Shown: positions 1-9,523, counted from the first letter of the stretch. The stretch is DNA of 64,000 bases from Nocardioides mangrovicus (GCF_003674065.1 NZ_RDBE01000007.1:172893-236892), one strand, 5' to 3'. The notes: a model not told the origin generated them from the letters alone. Numbers and translations: made by a program.

Positions 1-1
1 A

Positions 2-589
2 CCGGCGAAGAAGACGGCACCGGCGAAGAAGACGGCACCGGCCAAGAAGACCGCCGCGACGAAGACCGCTCCCCCCACGACCACTCCCGCCACGACGGCG
101 GCCCCGACGAAGAAGGCTGCCGTGAAGAAGCCCGCGCCCGCCACGACCGCGACGAAGCAGGCCGCGCCGGCTCCGAAGCCGCGCGGCAAGGGACCCGGCT
201 CCCTGGTCGTGCTGCCCACCGAGAAGCCGTGGACCAAGTCCGAGCTCGACGAGGTCCGCCAGCACCTGCACGCCGACATCAAGCGGCTGGTCCCCGAGCT
301 GGAGGAGGCCGACGAGGACCTCCACCGGCTGATGATCGACTCCGGCGACGGCGCGGGCAACGACCAGGCCGACGTCGGCTCGAGCACCTTCGAGCGCGAC
401 CACGAGATGACGATCGCCAACAACGCTCGCGACATGCTCCTGCAGAGCCGCCACGCCCTGGAGCGCATCGAGGATGGCAGCTACGGCGTCTGCGAGGGCT
501 GCGGGGAGCCGATCGGCAAGATGCGCCTGCTGGCCTTCCCCCGTGCGACATTGTGTATGGCATGCAAGCAGCGCGAGGAGCGTCGCTGA
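2..589 (+). CDS. TraR/DksA-family zinc-finger protein, 5' end outside window
   Basis: The reading frame is open from the first bases of the window, so the true start lies upstream and the gene is partial. The visible N-terminal 50 or so residues are a low-complexity Ala/Lys/Pro/Thr tract with repeated PAKKTA units, histone-tail-like. A coiled-coil region follows, then a C-terminal C4 zinc finger (CEGC and CMAC about 17 residues apart) typical of the DksA/TraR fold. DksA-like proteins bind RNA polymerase through the secondary channel. The basic tail suggests extra nucleic-acid contact, which is an inference. It lies just upstream of lspA, a common actinobacterial arrangement. Confidence 0.85.
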   Translation, partial: PAKKTAPAKKTAPAKKTAATKTAPPTTTPATTAAPTKKAAVKKPAPATTATKQAAPAPKPRGKGPGSLVVLPTEKPWTKSELDEVRQHLHADIKRLVPELEEADEDLHRLMIDSGDGAGNDQADVGSSTFERDHEMTIANNARDMLLQSRHALERIEDGSYGVCEGCGEPIGKMRLLAFPRATLCMACKQREERR

Positions 590-618
590 GCGACCACCCG
601 GCCGAGCGGGCCCACGAC

Positions 619-1161
619 GTGACCGGGGGTCGGCCGCGCACGTCCGGGCGGCACGTCGGGCTGGTGCTGGGCATCGCCGTCGTGGCGTTCGTGGTCGACC
701 AGGTCACCAAGTACCTCGCCGTCGAGCACCTGGCCGGCCGGCCGGCCAAGCCGCTGGTGGGCGAGCTGCTGCAGCTGACCTACACCCGCAACCCCGGCGC
801 CGCGTTCAGCACCGGCACCGGGCTGACCCCGGTCATCACCGTGGTGGCGATCGTCGCTGCGGTCGTCGTGCTGTGGCTGACGCTGCGGCTGCGCTCGACC
901 TTCTGGGCGGTCGGGTTCGGGTTCTTGCTGGCCGGCATCGTGGGCAACCTGGCCGACCGGCTGTTCCGGGAGCCGGGGCCCTTCCGCGGCCACGTCGTCG
1001 ACTTCTTGATGCTGCCGCACTGGCCGGTCTTCAACGTGGCCGACGTGTGCATCAACGTCGCGGCCGTCGTCATCGTCGTCCAGGCGCTGCGAGGCGTCCG
1101 GCTCGACGGGCGGCGCTCCGATGCGGCGACGGAGTCGGGGGAGCGCGCGCGTGAGCAGTGA
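619..1161 (+). CDS. lspA: Lipoprotein signal peptidase (signal peptidase II)
   Basis: This inner-membrane aspartyl protease removes signal peptides from diacylglyceryl-modified prolipoproteins. Four hydrophobic segments are visible. The two catalytic aspartates lie in GNLADR and in FNVADVCIN, and the N-terminal DQVTKY and NPGAAFS motifs are also present. The GTG at 619 gives 180 residues. An in-frame ATG at 562, overlapping the preceding gene by 28 bases, would add 19 residues, and neither start has a strong ribosome site. The 3' end overlaps the next gene by 11 bases, so the two are probably co-transcribed. Confidence 0.93.
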   Translation: MTGGRPRTSGRHVGLVLGIAVVAFVVDQVTKYLAVEHLAGRPAKPLVGELLQLTYTRNPGAAFSTGTGLTPVITVVAIVAAVVVLWLTLRLRSTFWAVGFGFLLAGIVGNLADRLFREPGPFRGHVVDFLMLPHWPVFNVADVCINVAAVVIVVQALRGVRLDGRRSDAATESGERAREQ

Positions 1162-2083
1162 GCGGCGCACGCTCTACGTGCCCGAGGGACTCGCCGGCGA
1201 GCGCGTCGACACCGGCATCGCGCGGATGTTCGGCCTTTCCCGCAGCCGTGCCGCCGAGCTGGCCGCCGCCGGGCTGGTGGAGCTCGACGGCGAGGTCGTC
1301 GCCAAGTCCGACCGGCTGCCCGCAGGATCGGTGCTGGAGGTCGACGTCCCCTCGGTGGCCGACCCGCTCGAGGTGGTGGCCGAGGAGGTCGAGGGCATCG
1401 GCGTTTTGCACGAGGACGACGCGGTGGTGGTGATCGACAAGCCGGTCGGGGTCGCCGTGCACCCCTCGATGGGCTGGACCGGACCCACCGTCGTCGGTCA
1501 CCTGCGCGCCGCGGGCGTGCGGATCGCCACCAGCGGCGCGCCCGAGCGGCAGGGCATCGTCCAGCGGCTCGACGTCGGCACCTCGGGCGTCATGGTGATC
1601 GCCAAGTCCGAGCACGCCTACTCGGTGCTCAAGCAGGCCTTCCGCGACCGGGAGATCGAGAAGACCTACCACGCGCTGGTCCAGGGGCACCCCGACCCGC
1701 TGCGCGGCACGGTCGACGCCCCAATCGGGCGTCACCCCGGCGCCGATTGGCGCTTCGCGGTGCGCGAGGACGGCAAGCCCAGCATCACCCACTACGAGAC
1801 GCTCGAGGCGCACCGGTTCGCCAGCCTGCTCGAGGTGCACCTGGAGACCGGCCGCACCCACCAGATCCGGGTGCACATGTCGGCGCTCAAGCACCCCTGC
1901 GTGGGAGACCTCACCTACGGCGCCGACCCGACACTCGCGCAACGGCTCGGGCTGGAGCGGCAGTGGCTGCACGCGGTGCGGCTCGGCTTCGTCCACCCCG
2001 AAAGCGGGGAGCACGTCAGCTACGGATCGACCTATCCTGACGACCTGGCGGGGGCGTTGGAGGTCATCCGAGGTGCCGACTGA
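1151..2083 (+). CDS. rluD: RluA/RluD-family 23S rRNA pseudouridine synthase
   Basis: The protein has an N-terminal S4 RNA-binding domain (about residues 5-75) and a pseudouridine synthase domain whose catalytic aspartate lies in QRLDVGTSG. The later RTHQIRVH motif is also typical of the RluA/C/D family. The GTG at 1151 was chosen because GGGGGAG lies 8 bases upstream; an ATG at 1121 in the same frame has no such site and would lie deep inside lspA. The length of 310 residues is normal. The lspA-rluD order is widely conserved. The exact target uridines cannot be read from sequence. Confidence 0.9.
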   Translation: MSSERRTLYVPEGLAGERVDTGIARMFGLSRSRAAELAAAGLVELDGEVVAKSDRLPAGSVLEVDVPSVADPLEVVAEEVEGIGVLHEDDAVVVIDKPVGVAVHPSMGWTGPTVVGHLRAAGVRIATSGAPERQGIVQRLDVGTSGVMVIAKSEHAYSVLKQAFRDREIEKTYHALVQGHPDPLRGTVDAPIGRHPGADWRFAVREDGKPSITHYETLEAHRFASLLEVHLETGRTHQIRVHMSALKHPCVGDLTYGADPTLAQRLGLERQWLHAVRLGFVHPESGEHVSYGSTYPDDLAGALEVIRGAD

Positions 2084-2732
2084 GCCCGCATCCGATCCTG
2101 GGCCCGATCCTGGGCCCGATCCTGGCGAGCAGCGCCGGGTCCGTCCGGGCACGGCCGAGGACGTGCCCACGCTGGCCCGCCTCCACCTGGCCGCGCGAGA
2201 GTCCGCCGCGGCCTCGCAACCGCAGGCGATGCCCCCGACGCTGCACAGCGAGAGCGAGACGGTGCAGTGGCTGATGGGCAACCTGCCGCGCACCGAGCTG
2301 TGGGTGGCCGAGATCCCCGACGAGGGCGGCGACGACGACCTGCTCGGCTACGCCGAGCTCGAGGACGGCTGGCTCAACGCGCTGTACGTCGATCCCGCCC
2401 ACCAGCGTGGCGGCGTCGGCACCATGCTGCTCGACCTGGTCAAGGCGCGCCGACCGCAGGGGTTCGCGCTGTGGGTGTTCGAGACCAACCGGCCGGCCCG
2501 TGACTTCTACGCCGCCAGCGGCCTGGTGGAGCTCGACCACACCGACGGCAGCGGCAACGAGGAGCAGGCCCCCGACCTGCGGATGGCCTGGCTCGGGCTC
2601 GACCCGCTGGGCTACCTGACCGGTGAGCTCGCGGTCGTCGACCGCACCCTGCGCGAGCTGCACGAGCGGCGCCAGGCGCTGCTGAGCCGGCTGGCGAACC
2701 TGCCCGGCGGGGCGTCGACCCGCACCCGCTGA
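2073..2732 (+). CDS. GNAT N-acetyltransferase with chorismate-mutase-like tail
   Basis: This is a GNAT-fold acetyltransferase. The acetyl-CoA loop is visible as QRGGVGTML, followed by [10 protein letters not shown], a typical C-terminal GNAT motif. The last 45 residues (from about [10 protein letters not shown]) form a helix resembling the first helix of type II chorismate mutases; several actinobacterial GNATs carry such a tail. The GTG at 2073 overlaps the rluD stop. The codons just after the start form three tandem copies of a 12-bp unit, giving [11 protein letters not shown], so the N-terminus is probably disordered. The substrate is unknown. Confidence 0.75.
   Translation: MPTEPASDPGPDPGPDPGEQRRVRPGTAEDVPTLARLHLAARESAAASQPQAMPPTLHSESETVQWLMGNLPRTELWVAEIPDEGGDDDLLGYAELEDGWLNALYVDPAHQRGGVGTMLLDLVKARRPQGFALWVFETNRPARDFYAASGLVELDHTDGSGNEEQAPDLRMAWLGLDPLGYLTGELAVVDRTLRELHERRQALLSRLANLPGGASTRTR
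2087..2122 (+). repeat. Three tandem copies of a 12-bp unit inside the acetyltransferase gene
   Basis: The unit GATCCTGGGCCC recurs three times (the last copy ends in GGC) near codons 6-17 and encodes repeated Asp-Pro-Gly/Gly-Pro residues. It is in frame, so copy-number change would lengthen or shorten the N-terminal tail without breaking the gene. Confidence 0.7.
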
Positions 2733-2806
2733 GCCGGCGGGGACGAGCTGTCTGATCGGGCACACTCGCGTGCCAGCCCGGGCCCGGCGGTGAGACGTTG
2801 GAGGCG

Positions 2807-4027
2807 ATGACGGCCCTCGACGCGGAACGGCTCCACGCACCCGGCACTCCCGGCTACCGGCGTCTGAACCAGGCCATGCTGCTGGCCGGGCTCGCTGCGT
2901 TCGGGCTGCTCTACGCCACGCAGCCGGTACTGCCCGAGATCGGCGACAGCTTCGACGTCGGCGCCGGCACCGCGAGCCTCGCCGTGTCGGCCACGACCGG
3001 AGCGCTGGCGGTCGCCGTGGTGCCGGCCGCCGCGGTCGCGCTGCGGCTGGGACGGGTGCGGGTGATGCGCTCCGGGCTGGTGCTGGCCTCGGTGCTCACG
3101 GCGCTGGCCGGGCTGAGCCCGCGCTTCGGAGTGCTCATCGGGCTCCGGGCGGTGACCGGGGTCGTGCTGGCCGGCGTCGTCGCGGTGGCCATGGGACACG
3201 TCGGCGCGGAGGTGCACCCGCGCGGCCTCGCCTCGGCCATGGGCCTCTACGTCGCCGGCAACTCCCTCGGCGGGGTCGGGGGCCGGCTGGTCGCGTCGTT
3301 CGTCGGTGACGCCGCGTCGTGGCGGTGGGGGATCGTGGCGGTCGCCGGCGCCGCGCTGGTCGTCACGGCGTTGTTCTGGTGGCGGCTGCCCGAGCCGGTC
3401 GGCGTCACCTCGGTACCCGAGCCGGGCCGGCACGCCTTCGGCGAGCTGCTGCGGCGGCCGGGGATGCTCGCGCTGCTCGGCGTCCCGCTGCTGCTGATGG
3501 GTGCCTTCGTCGCGGTCTACAACTACCTCGGCTACCGGCTGGTGGCGCCGCCGTTCTCACTGCCGCTCGCGCTGGTGGGGCTGGTGTTCCTGGCCTACCT
3601 GGTCGGTGGCGCGGCCTCCGCGCTGGCCGGTCGCCTGGCCGACACCGTCGGCCGGCCTCCGGTGCTGCTGCTCGCCGTCGTGGTCATGGCGGCCGGCCTG
3701 GCGCTGACGCTGCCCGACAGCACGCCGTGGGTCGTCGCCGGCGTGGTCGTCTTCACCGGAGGTTTCTTCGGCGCCCACGGCACCGCGTCGGGCTGGGCAC
3801 CGGTGGTGGCCGCCCCCTTCGGCACCCAGGGCAGCGCCCTCTACGTGTGCGCCTACTACGCCGGCTCCAGCATCTTCGGCACTGTCCTCGGCACCGCCTG
3901 GTCGGGCGGCGGCTGGCCGCTCCTGGCCCTGGCCGACGGCGTCCTCATCGCGCTCGGGCTGGTGGCCGCGCTGCTGGTGAGCCCAGACGTCATACGTCGT
4001 GGTCGTCCGCGCGACCACGACGTATGA
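2807..4027 (+). CDS. Major facilitator superfamily transporter (YnfM/AraJ-like exporter)
   Basis: The 406-residue protein has about 12 hydrophobic segments. YATQPVLPEIGDSF near the N-terminus is characteristic of the YnfM/inner-membrane exporter branch of the MFS, and a GRLADTVGR loop marks the start of the second half. The ATG at 2807 was chosen; a TTG at 2798 would add three residues, and the GGAGG at 2800-2804 is unusually close to the ATG. The stop codon is inside a long inverted repeat shared with the convergent gene. The substrate is unknown, with drug or metabolite efflux a general inference. Confidence 0.85.
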   Translation: MTALDAERLHAPGTPGYRRLNQAMLLAGLAAFGLLYATQPVLPEIGDSFDVGAGTASLAVSATTGALAVAVVPAAAVALRLGRVRVMRSGLVLASVLTALAGLSPRFGVLIGLRAVTGVVLAGVVAVAMGHVGAEVHPRGLASAMGLYVAGNSLGGVGGRLVASFVGDAASWRWGIVAVAGAALVVTALFWWRLPEPVGVTSVPEPGRHAFGELLRRPGMLALLGVPLLLMGAFVAVYNYLGYRLVAPPFSLPLALVGLVFLAYLVGGAASALAGRLADTVGRPPVLLLAVVVMAAGLALTLPDSTPWVVAGVVVFTGGFFGAHGTASGWAPVVAAPFGTQGSALYVCAYYAGSSIFGTVLGTAWSGGGWPLLALADGVLIALGLVAALLVSPDVIRRGRPRDHDV

Positions 4028-4028
4028 C
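3989..4028. terminator. Perfect 17-bp-stem hairpin between convergent genes
   Basis: The arms are 3989-4005 (GTCATACGTCGTGGTCG) and 4012-4028 and are perfect reverse complements around a 6-nt loop. The right arm contains the stop codon of the MFS gene, and the convergent gene ends 10 bases later. No U-tract follows on either strand. It is read as a bidirectional transcript end, although the unusual symmetry could also be a protein-binding site. Confidence 0.65.
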
Positions 4029-4037
4029 GGCCGAGAC

Positions 4038-4646
4038 TCAGACCTCGACCGCGATCTCCTCGCCCAGCCGGGCCCCGCGCAGCAGCTCGAGCTCGTCGCC
4101 GGACCAGAACCGGCCCGGGTCGTAGTAGTTGCTGGGTCGCTCGCGGCCGAGCAGGCCCATGTCGGCGTACGTCGTGGCGACCACCTCGGCGCAGTACGTC
4201 GTCGCGACGTCGGCCGGTCGCCGGACGCGGCCACGCGCCCAGCGTCCGATGAGGGCGGCGGTGGCCGGGAACGGCGTGCCGTCCATGCGGGCGATGGTGC
4301 GCAGGACGGCGTCCTCCTGGGCCCGGTCGGCCTCGGGCTCGAGCTGGCGCAGCCAGGCCTGCTGCTCGTAGCGGCCGCACCACTGGACCACCGCCTCGCC
4401 CAGGTCGTGGAGCTGGACGCCGCGGTGGTGGCCGTTGCGCCACACGTCGCGCAGGCCCTTGCCGAGCTCCGCGTGCCACATCAGCGGCGGCATGTCGTCG
4501 AGCACGACGGCCATGCCGACGTGGTTGACCGGGGAGTTGGTCAGCAGCCGGATCGCGTGGTCGGCGCCGGAGTGGCCCCGGAAGAGCCATACGTCGCCGG
4601 TGCGGGTGAGCTCGACGGCCTCGTCGAGGCCGAGACGAGATTCCAT
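4038..4646 (-). CDS. Permuted papain-fold (YiiX/DUF830-like) protein
   Basis: The 202-residue protein shows the order His then Cys expected for circularly permuted NlpC/P60 folds: GDVWLF and NHVGMAVVL (His) near residues 17-48, then TTYCAEVV (Cys) near residue 155. The family includes YiiX/YebB-type amidases and lipid-modifying enzymes; the substrate here is not known. The ATG at 4646 was chosen because the frame upstream is antisense to the next gene. No signal peptide is evident. It converges on the MFS gene and is divergent from the small gene at 4659, leaving only 12 bases for both start regions. Confidence 0.7.
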   Translation of the reverse strand: MESRLGLDEAVELTRTGDVWLFRGHSGADHAIRLLTNSPVNHVGMAVVLDDMPPLMWHAELGKGLRDVWRNGHHRGVQLHDLGEAVVQWCGRYEQQAWLRQLEPEADRAQEDAVLRTIARMDGTPFPATAALIGRWARGRVRRPADVATTYCAEVVATTYADMGLLGRERPSNYYDPGRFWSGDELELLRGARLGEEIAVEV

Positions 4647-4658
4647 ACGCTGTCCCTC

Positions 4659-4823
4659 GTGAAGCTGTGGAAGTGGCTGGGTCTGGCCGGGGTCGCCGGC
4701 GTCACGGCGACGGGGGTCATCATCGCCCGGAACCAGCGCCAGCGGACGCAGCTGACGCCTGAGGAGGTCCGCGACCGGCTGCAGCAGCGGCTGCGCGAGA
4801 GCGAGCAGCCCGCGGATGGATGA
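4659..4823 (+). CDS. Small single-pass membrane protein, 54 aa
   Basis: The GTG at 4659 gives 54 residues: a short basic start (VKLWKWLG), one hydrophobic segment (about residues 7-23), then a charged, helical, Gln/Arg/Glu-rich tail. It overlaps the following DUF2332 gene by 8 bases, so the two are very likely co-transcribed. The N-in/C-out arrangement and coupling suggest a small accessory protein. Function is unknown. Confidence 0.6.
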   Translation: MKLWKWLGLAGVAGVTATGVIIARNQRQRTQLTPEEVRDRLQQRLRESEQPADG

Positions 4824-5778
4824 CCCCCGCGAGGACCTCGCCGACCGGTACCTCCGCTTCGCCGAGGAGGCTCGCGAGGAGTCGCCGTGCTTCGTCGCCT
4901 GGGCCGAGGCGGTGGCCCACGACGCCGAGGTGCTGGCCTGGATCGCCGCGCTGCCCGCTCCCAAGCAGCAGCCCAACCTGGTGTTCGCCGCGGCCCGCTT
5001 CCACGGCGTCGCCGCCCCCGGGCCCTACGCCGGGCTGCGCGAGGCGCTGCTGGGCGACGACGGCACGATCCGGCGCACCATCGAGCAGCGCGCCACCCAG
5101 ACCAACGAGGTCGGCCGGCTGGCGACGCTCGTGCCGGTCTTCGCGCGCTGGGAGGGCCCGTTGGCGCTGCTCGAGGTGGGCGCCAGCGGCGGGCTGTGCC
5201 TCTACCCGGACCGCTACGACTACGACTGGGGCTCCGCGAGGCTGAGCGGCAGCGGCGGGCCGACGCTGGTCGCGGCGGCCACCGGCCCGGTGCCGTACCC
5301 GGCCAGCCATCCCGACGTGGCCTGGCGCGGCGGTCTGGACCTCCACCCGCTCGACGTCACCGACGCCGACGCCGCGGGCTGGCTGGAGACGCTGGTCTGG
5401 CCCGAGGCCGACGAGCGCCGCGAGCGGCTCCGCGCCGCCATCGAGATCGCACGCGCCGACCCGCCCCGCCTCGTGCGCGGCGACGCGCTCACCGACCTGC
5501 CCGCCCTGCTCGGGCAGGCCGAGGAGCACGGCACGGTGGTCGTCTTCCACAGCGCTGTGGCGGCCTACCTCGACCCCGCCGGCCGCGAGGCCTTCGAGCA
5601 GACGATGCGCGCGCTGGTCGCGACGGGCCGCTGCCACTGGGTGAGCAACGAGGCGCCGGGCGTCGTGCCGGGCGTCGCGGTGCCCGAGCCGGTGCGCGCG
5701 ACCCGGTTCCTGCTGGCCGTGGACGGCGAGCCGGTGGCCTGGACCCACGGCCACGGCGCCGACCTGGCCTGGCTCTGA
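4816..5778 (+). CDS. DUF2332 family protein
   Basis: The 320-residue protein matches the actinobacterial DUF2332 family: an N-terminal helical part with PKQQPNLVFAA, then ATQTNEVGR and a glycine-rich ALLEVGASGGL(C)LYPD segment resembling the SAM-binding loop of class I methyltransferases. A methyltransferase-like fold is an inference from that loop. The ATG at 4816 overlaps the small upstream gene. Confidence 0.85.
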   Translation: MDDPREDLADRYLRFAEEAREESPCFVAWAEAVAHDAEVLAWIAALPAPKQQPNLVFAAARFHGVAAPGPYAGLREALLGDDGTIRRTIEQRATQTNEVGRLATLVPVFARWEGPLALLEVGASGGLCLYPDRYDYDWGSARLSGSGGPTLVAAATGPVPYPASHPDVAWRGGLDLHPLDVTDADAAGWLETLVWPEADERRERLRAAIEIARADPPRLVRGDALTDLPALLGQAEEHGTVVVFHSAVAAYLDPAGREAFEQTMRALVATGRCHWVSNEAPGVVPGVAVPEPVRATRFLLAVDGEPVAWTHGHGADLAWL

Positions 5779-5956
5779 GCCCGCTCCGGAGCTGCTCGGG
5801 CCCGCTGCGCGGAACACACCTCGGAACCTGTCGGAGCCGGGTGTCAGACTCACCTAGGCTGACGGTCTTCCCCCACAGGCAGACCCTCACAGGCCGGCGA
5901 GCGCCGTTGCGCGCCGGTGGTTCGTTGCACGCGCGGGAAGGTGACACCCACAGGAC

Positions 5957-8900
5957 ATGGCGGCTGACCGGCGAGAACCCAGGGCTGACTTCGCGCACCT
6001 CCACGTGCACACCGAGTACTCGATGCTCGACGGCGCCTCGCTGCTCGACGGGCTCTTCGCCCGGGTGCGCGACCTGGGCATGACCTCGATCGCCATGACC
6101 GACCACGGCAACCTGCACGGGGCCTACGACTTCTGGTCCAAGGCGAAGAAGTACGACGTGCGCCCCATCATCGGGATGGAGGCCTACCTCACCCCGCAGG
6201 TGCCCCGCGACCACCGCAAGCGAGTCCGGTGGGGTCGCGGCGACGCCTCGGAGGAGGGCGGCAAGGACGTCGCCGGCGGCGGCGCGTACACCCACATGAC
6301 CATGTGGGCCGAGACCACCGAGGGCATGCACAACCTGTTCCGGCTGTCCTCGCGCTCCAGCCTCGAGGGCTTCTACTACAAGCCGCGCGCCGACCGAGAG
6401 CTTCTCCACTCCTACGCCAAGGGCCTCATCGCCACCACCGGCTGCCCCTCGGGGGAGGTGCAGACGCGGCTGCGGCTGGGCCAGTACGAGGAGGCGAAGC
6501 GCTCGGCGGCGGAGTTCCAGGAGATCTTCGGCAAGGACTCCTTCTTCCTCGAGCTGATGGACCACGACCTGACCATCGAGAAGGAGGTGCGCGCGGACCT
6601 CCTGCGGCTGGGCAAGGAGCTCGGCATCCCGCCGCTGGCCACCAACGACAGCCACTACAACAACCCCGAGGACGCCGACGCCCAGGACGCGCTGATCTGC
6701 ATCGCCTCGGGCAAGCGGCTCTCCGACACCAACCGGCTCAAGTTCGACGGCGGCGGCTACTACATCAAGTCCGCGGCCGAGATGCGCGAGCTGTGGGCCG
6801 ACAAGAACGGCATGCCCGAGGCGTGCGACAACACCCTGGCCATCGCGGAGCGGTGCTCGGTGGAGTTCACCGAGTCCACCGGCGGCTACATGGCCCGCGC
6901 CGACGTCCCGGCGGGGGAGACCGAGGAGTCCTGGTTCCGCAAGGAGGTCTGGCGCGGCATCGAGGACCGCTACCCGGGCGAGAAGCTGACCCAGGCCGTG
7001 CGCGACCGCGTCGAGATGGAGCTCGGGGTCGTCGCCGCGAAGGGGTACTGCGGCTACTACCTGGTGGTCGCCGACTTCATCGGCTGGTCCAAGGACAACG
7101 GCATCCGGGTCGGGCCTGGCCGTGGGTCCGGCGCCGGCTCCATCGCGGCCTACGCGCTGCGGATCACCGACCTGTGCCCCCTGGAGCACGGCCTGATCTT
7201 CGAGCGGTTCCTCAACCCCGAGCGTCCCTCGATGCCCGACTTCGACATCGACTTCGACGAGCGCCGGCGCGGCGAGGTCATCCGCTACGTCAGCGACAAG
7301 TACGGCTCCGACCGGGTGGCGATGATCGCCACCTTCGGCCGGCTCAAGGCCAAGGCCGCGGTCAAGGACGCCGCGCGGGTGCTCGACAAGGGCTTCGCGA
7401 TGGGCGAGCGGATCACGAAGGCGATGCCCGCCGACGTGATGGGCAAGGGCGTCCCGCTCAAGGAGATGTTCAACCGCGACCACAAGCGCTACAACGACGC
7501 CGGGGAGTTCCGCGCCCTGCACGAGCAGGACCCCGAGGTGCGCCAGGTCTACGACGTCGCCGTCGGCCTGGAGGGTCAGATCCGGCAGTGGGGCGTGCAC
7601 GCGGCCGGCGTCATCATGTCCAGCGAGCCGCTGGTCGACATCGTCCCGATCATGAAGCGCGAGCAGGACGGCGCGATCATCACCCAGTTCGACTACCCGA
7701 TGTGCGAGTCGCTCGGGCTGGTCAAGATGGACTTCCTGGGCCTGCGCAACCTGACCGTCCTCGACGACGCGCTGGAGAACATCAAGGCCAACCGGGGCGA
7801 GGACGTCGTCTTGGAGGACCTGCCCTTCGACGACCCCGCCACCTACGAGCTGCTCTCCCGCGGCGACACCCTGGGCGTCTTCCAGCTCGACGGCGGCCCG
7901 ATGCGCGCGCTGCTGCGCAGCATGCGTCCGGACAAGTTCGAGGACATCTCCGCGGTCGGCGCGCTGTACCGCCCCGGCCCGATGGGGGCCGACTCCCACA
8001 ACAAGTACGCCCGCCGCAAGAACGGCCGCGAGCCGATCGAGCCGATCCACCCCGAGCTGGCCGAGGCGCTCGAGCCGGTGCTGGGGGAGACCTACGGCCT
8101 GATCGTCTACCAGGAGCAGGTCATGGCGATCGCGCAGGTGCTGGCCGGGTTCTCGCTCGGTCAGGCCGACAACCTGCGTCGCGCCATGGGCAAGAAGAAG
8201 AAGGAGGAGCTGGACAAGCAGTACGCCGGCTTCCAGCAGGGCATGCTCGAGCGCGGCTACGGCCAGGCGGCGATCACCACCTTGTGGGAGATCCTGCTGC
8301 CCTTCTCCGACTACGCCTTCAACAAGGCCCACTCCGCCGCCTACGGCGTCGTGTCCTACTGGACCGCCTACCTCAAGGCCAACTACCCGGCCGAGTACAT
8401 GGCCGCGCTGCTGACCAGCGTGAAGGGCGACAAGGACAAGTCGGCGATCTACCTCAACGAGTGCCGCCGGATGCGGATCCAGGTGCTGCCGCCCGACGTC
8501 AACTCCTCGGCCCAGAACTTCACCCCGGTCGGCAACGACGTCCGCTTCGGGCTCACAGCGATCCGCAACGTCGGCCACAACGTGGTGGACAAGATCGTCG
8601 AGGCCCGCGAGGCCAAGGGTCGCTTCGAGGACTTCAACGACTTCATGGACAAGGTCGACGCCCAGGTCTGCAACAAGCGGCTGGTGGAGTCGCTGGTCAA
8701 GGCGGGCGCCTTCGACGACATGAAGCACCACCGTCGGGCGCTGATGATCGTCTTCGAGGAGGCCGTCGACCGCTACGCCACGCTCAAGCGCGACGCCGGG
8801 GTGGGCCAGGACTCGCTCTTCGACGACCTGATGTCCGGCGCCGAGCCGGTCTTCGACCTCGCCGTGGCGATTCCCGACGTCGACGAGTGGGACAAGATGA

Positions 8901-9523
8901 CCCTCCTCGGCCACGAGCGGGAGATGCTCGGCCTCTACGTCTCCGACCACCCGCTCACCGGGCTCGAGCACGTGCTGGCCCAGGCCGCCGACGCCACGAT
9001 CGGCTCCCTGCTCACCGACGAGGCCCGCAAGAGCGGCGACTTCGTCACCGTCGCCGGCCTGATCACCGCCATCCAGCGCAAGATGACCAAGCGCGGCGAC
9101 CCCTGGGCCATCGTGACCGTCGAGGACCTCGAGGGCGCCATCGACGTGCTGTTCTTCCCCAAGGACTACCTGCTGGTCTCCACCATGCTGGTCGAGGACA
9201 CCGTCGTGGTCGTCAAGGGCAGCCTGGACAAGGAGAAGGAGCAGCCCGAGCTCCGCGCGCGGGAGGTCAGCCAGCCGACGCTGGACGCCGGCGCGGCCGG
9301 CCCGGTCACCGTCAGCCTGCCGGCCACGCGCTGCACGCCGCCGGTGGTCGACCAGCTCAAGGAGGTGCTGCAGACCCACCCGGGCACCACCGAAGTACGG
9401 CTGCGGCTGCTGGCGCGCGAGGGCACGAAGGTGATGCGGCTCGACGACCGGCTGCGCGTCACCCCCTCCTCGGCGCTCTCGGCCGACCTCAAGCAGCTGC
9501 TGGGGCCCGGATGCCTGTCGTGA
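5957..9523 (+). CDS. dnaE: DNA polymerase III subunit alpha
   Basis: This is the replicative polymerase catalytic subunit (1188 residues, normal for DnaE1). The N-terminal PHP domain begins HLHVHTEYSMLDGA. The palm has the catalytic aspartates in PDFDIDFDE (about residue 425) and the GPGRGSGAGS motif just before it. The beta-binding and OB-fold regions follow in the last third (TVAGLITAIQRKMTKRG). The ATG at 5957 matches the usual start. The 178-base spacer upstream holds no gene and no promoter that could be assigned with confidence. The stop overlaps the next gene. Confidence 0.97.
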   Translation: MAADRREPRADFAHLHVHTEYSMLDGASLLDGLFARVRDLGMTSIAMTDHGNLHGAYDFWSKAKKYDVRPIIGMEAYLTPQVPRDHRKRVRWGRGDASEEGGKDVAGGGAYTHMTMWAETTEGMHNLFRLSSRSSLEGFYYKPRADRELLHSYAKGLIATTGCPSGEVQTRLRLGQYEEAKRSAAEFQEIFGKDSFFLELMDHDLTIEKEVRADLLRLGKELGIPPLATNDSHYNNPEDADAQDALICIASGKRLSDTNRLKFDGGGYYIKSAAEMRELWADKNGMPEACDNTLAIAERCSVEFTESTGGYMARADVPAGETEESWFRKEVWRGIEDRYPGEKLTQAVRDRVEMELGVVAAKGYCGYYLVVADFIGWSKDNGIRVGPGRGSGAGSIAAYALRITDLCPLEHGLIFERFLNPERPSMPDFDIDFDERRRGEVIRYVSDKYGSDRVAMIATFGRLKAKAAVKDAARVLDKGFAMGERITKAMPADVMGKGVPLKEMFNRDHKRYNDAGEFRALHEQDPEVRQVYDVAVGLEGQIRQWGVHAAGVIMSSEPLVDIVPIMKREQDGAIITQFDYPMCESLGLVKMDFLGLRNLTVLDDALENIKANRGEDVVLEDLPFDDPATYELLSRGDTLGVFQLDGGPMRALLRSMRPDKFEDISAVGALYRPGPMGADSHNKYARRKNGREPIEPIHPELAEALEPVLGETYGLIVYQEQVMAIAQVLAGFSLGQADNLRRAMGKKKKEELDKQYAGFQQGMLERGYGQAAITTLWEILLPFSDYAFNKAHSAAYGVVSYWTAYLKANYPAEYMAALLTSVKGDKDKSAIYLNECRRMRIQVLPPDVNSSAQNFTPVGNDVRFGLTAIRNVGHNVVDKIVEAREAKGRFEDFNDFMDKVDAQVCNKRLVESLVKAGAFDDMKHHRRALMIVFEEAVDRYATLKRDAGVGQDSLFDDLMSGAEPVFDLAVAIPDVDEWDKMTLLGHEREMLGLYVSDHPLTGLEHVLAQAADATIGSLLTDEARKSGDFVTVAGLITAIQRKMTKRGDPWAIVTVEDLEGAIDVLFFPKDYLLVSTMLVEDTVVVVKGSLDKEKEQPELRAREVSQPTLDAGAAGPVTVSLPATRCTPPVVDQLKEVLQTHPGTTEVRLRLLAREGTKVMRLDDRLRVTPSSALSADLKQLLGPGCLS

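Noticed and set aside
562-618. Longer lspA from ATG 562
   Set aside because: Possible, but it has no ribosome site and overlaps the zinc-finger gene by 28 bases; kept as an alternative only.
5489-9379. Open frame of 1296 codons antisense to dnaE
   Set aside because: It is a shadow produced by high-GC codon bias; the plus strand encodes unmistakable DnaE motifs throughout.
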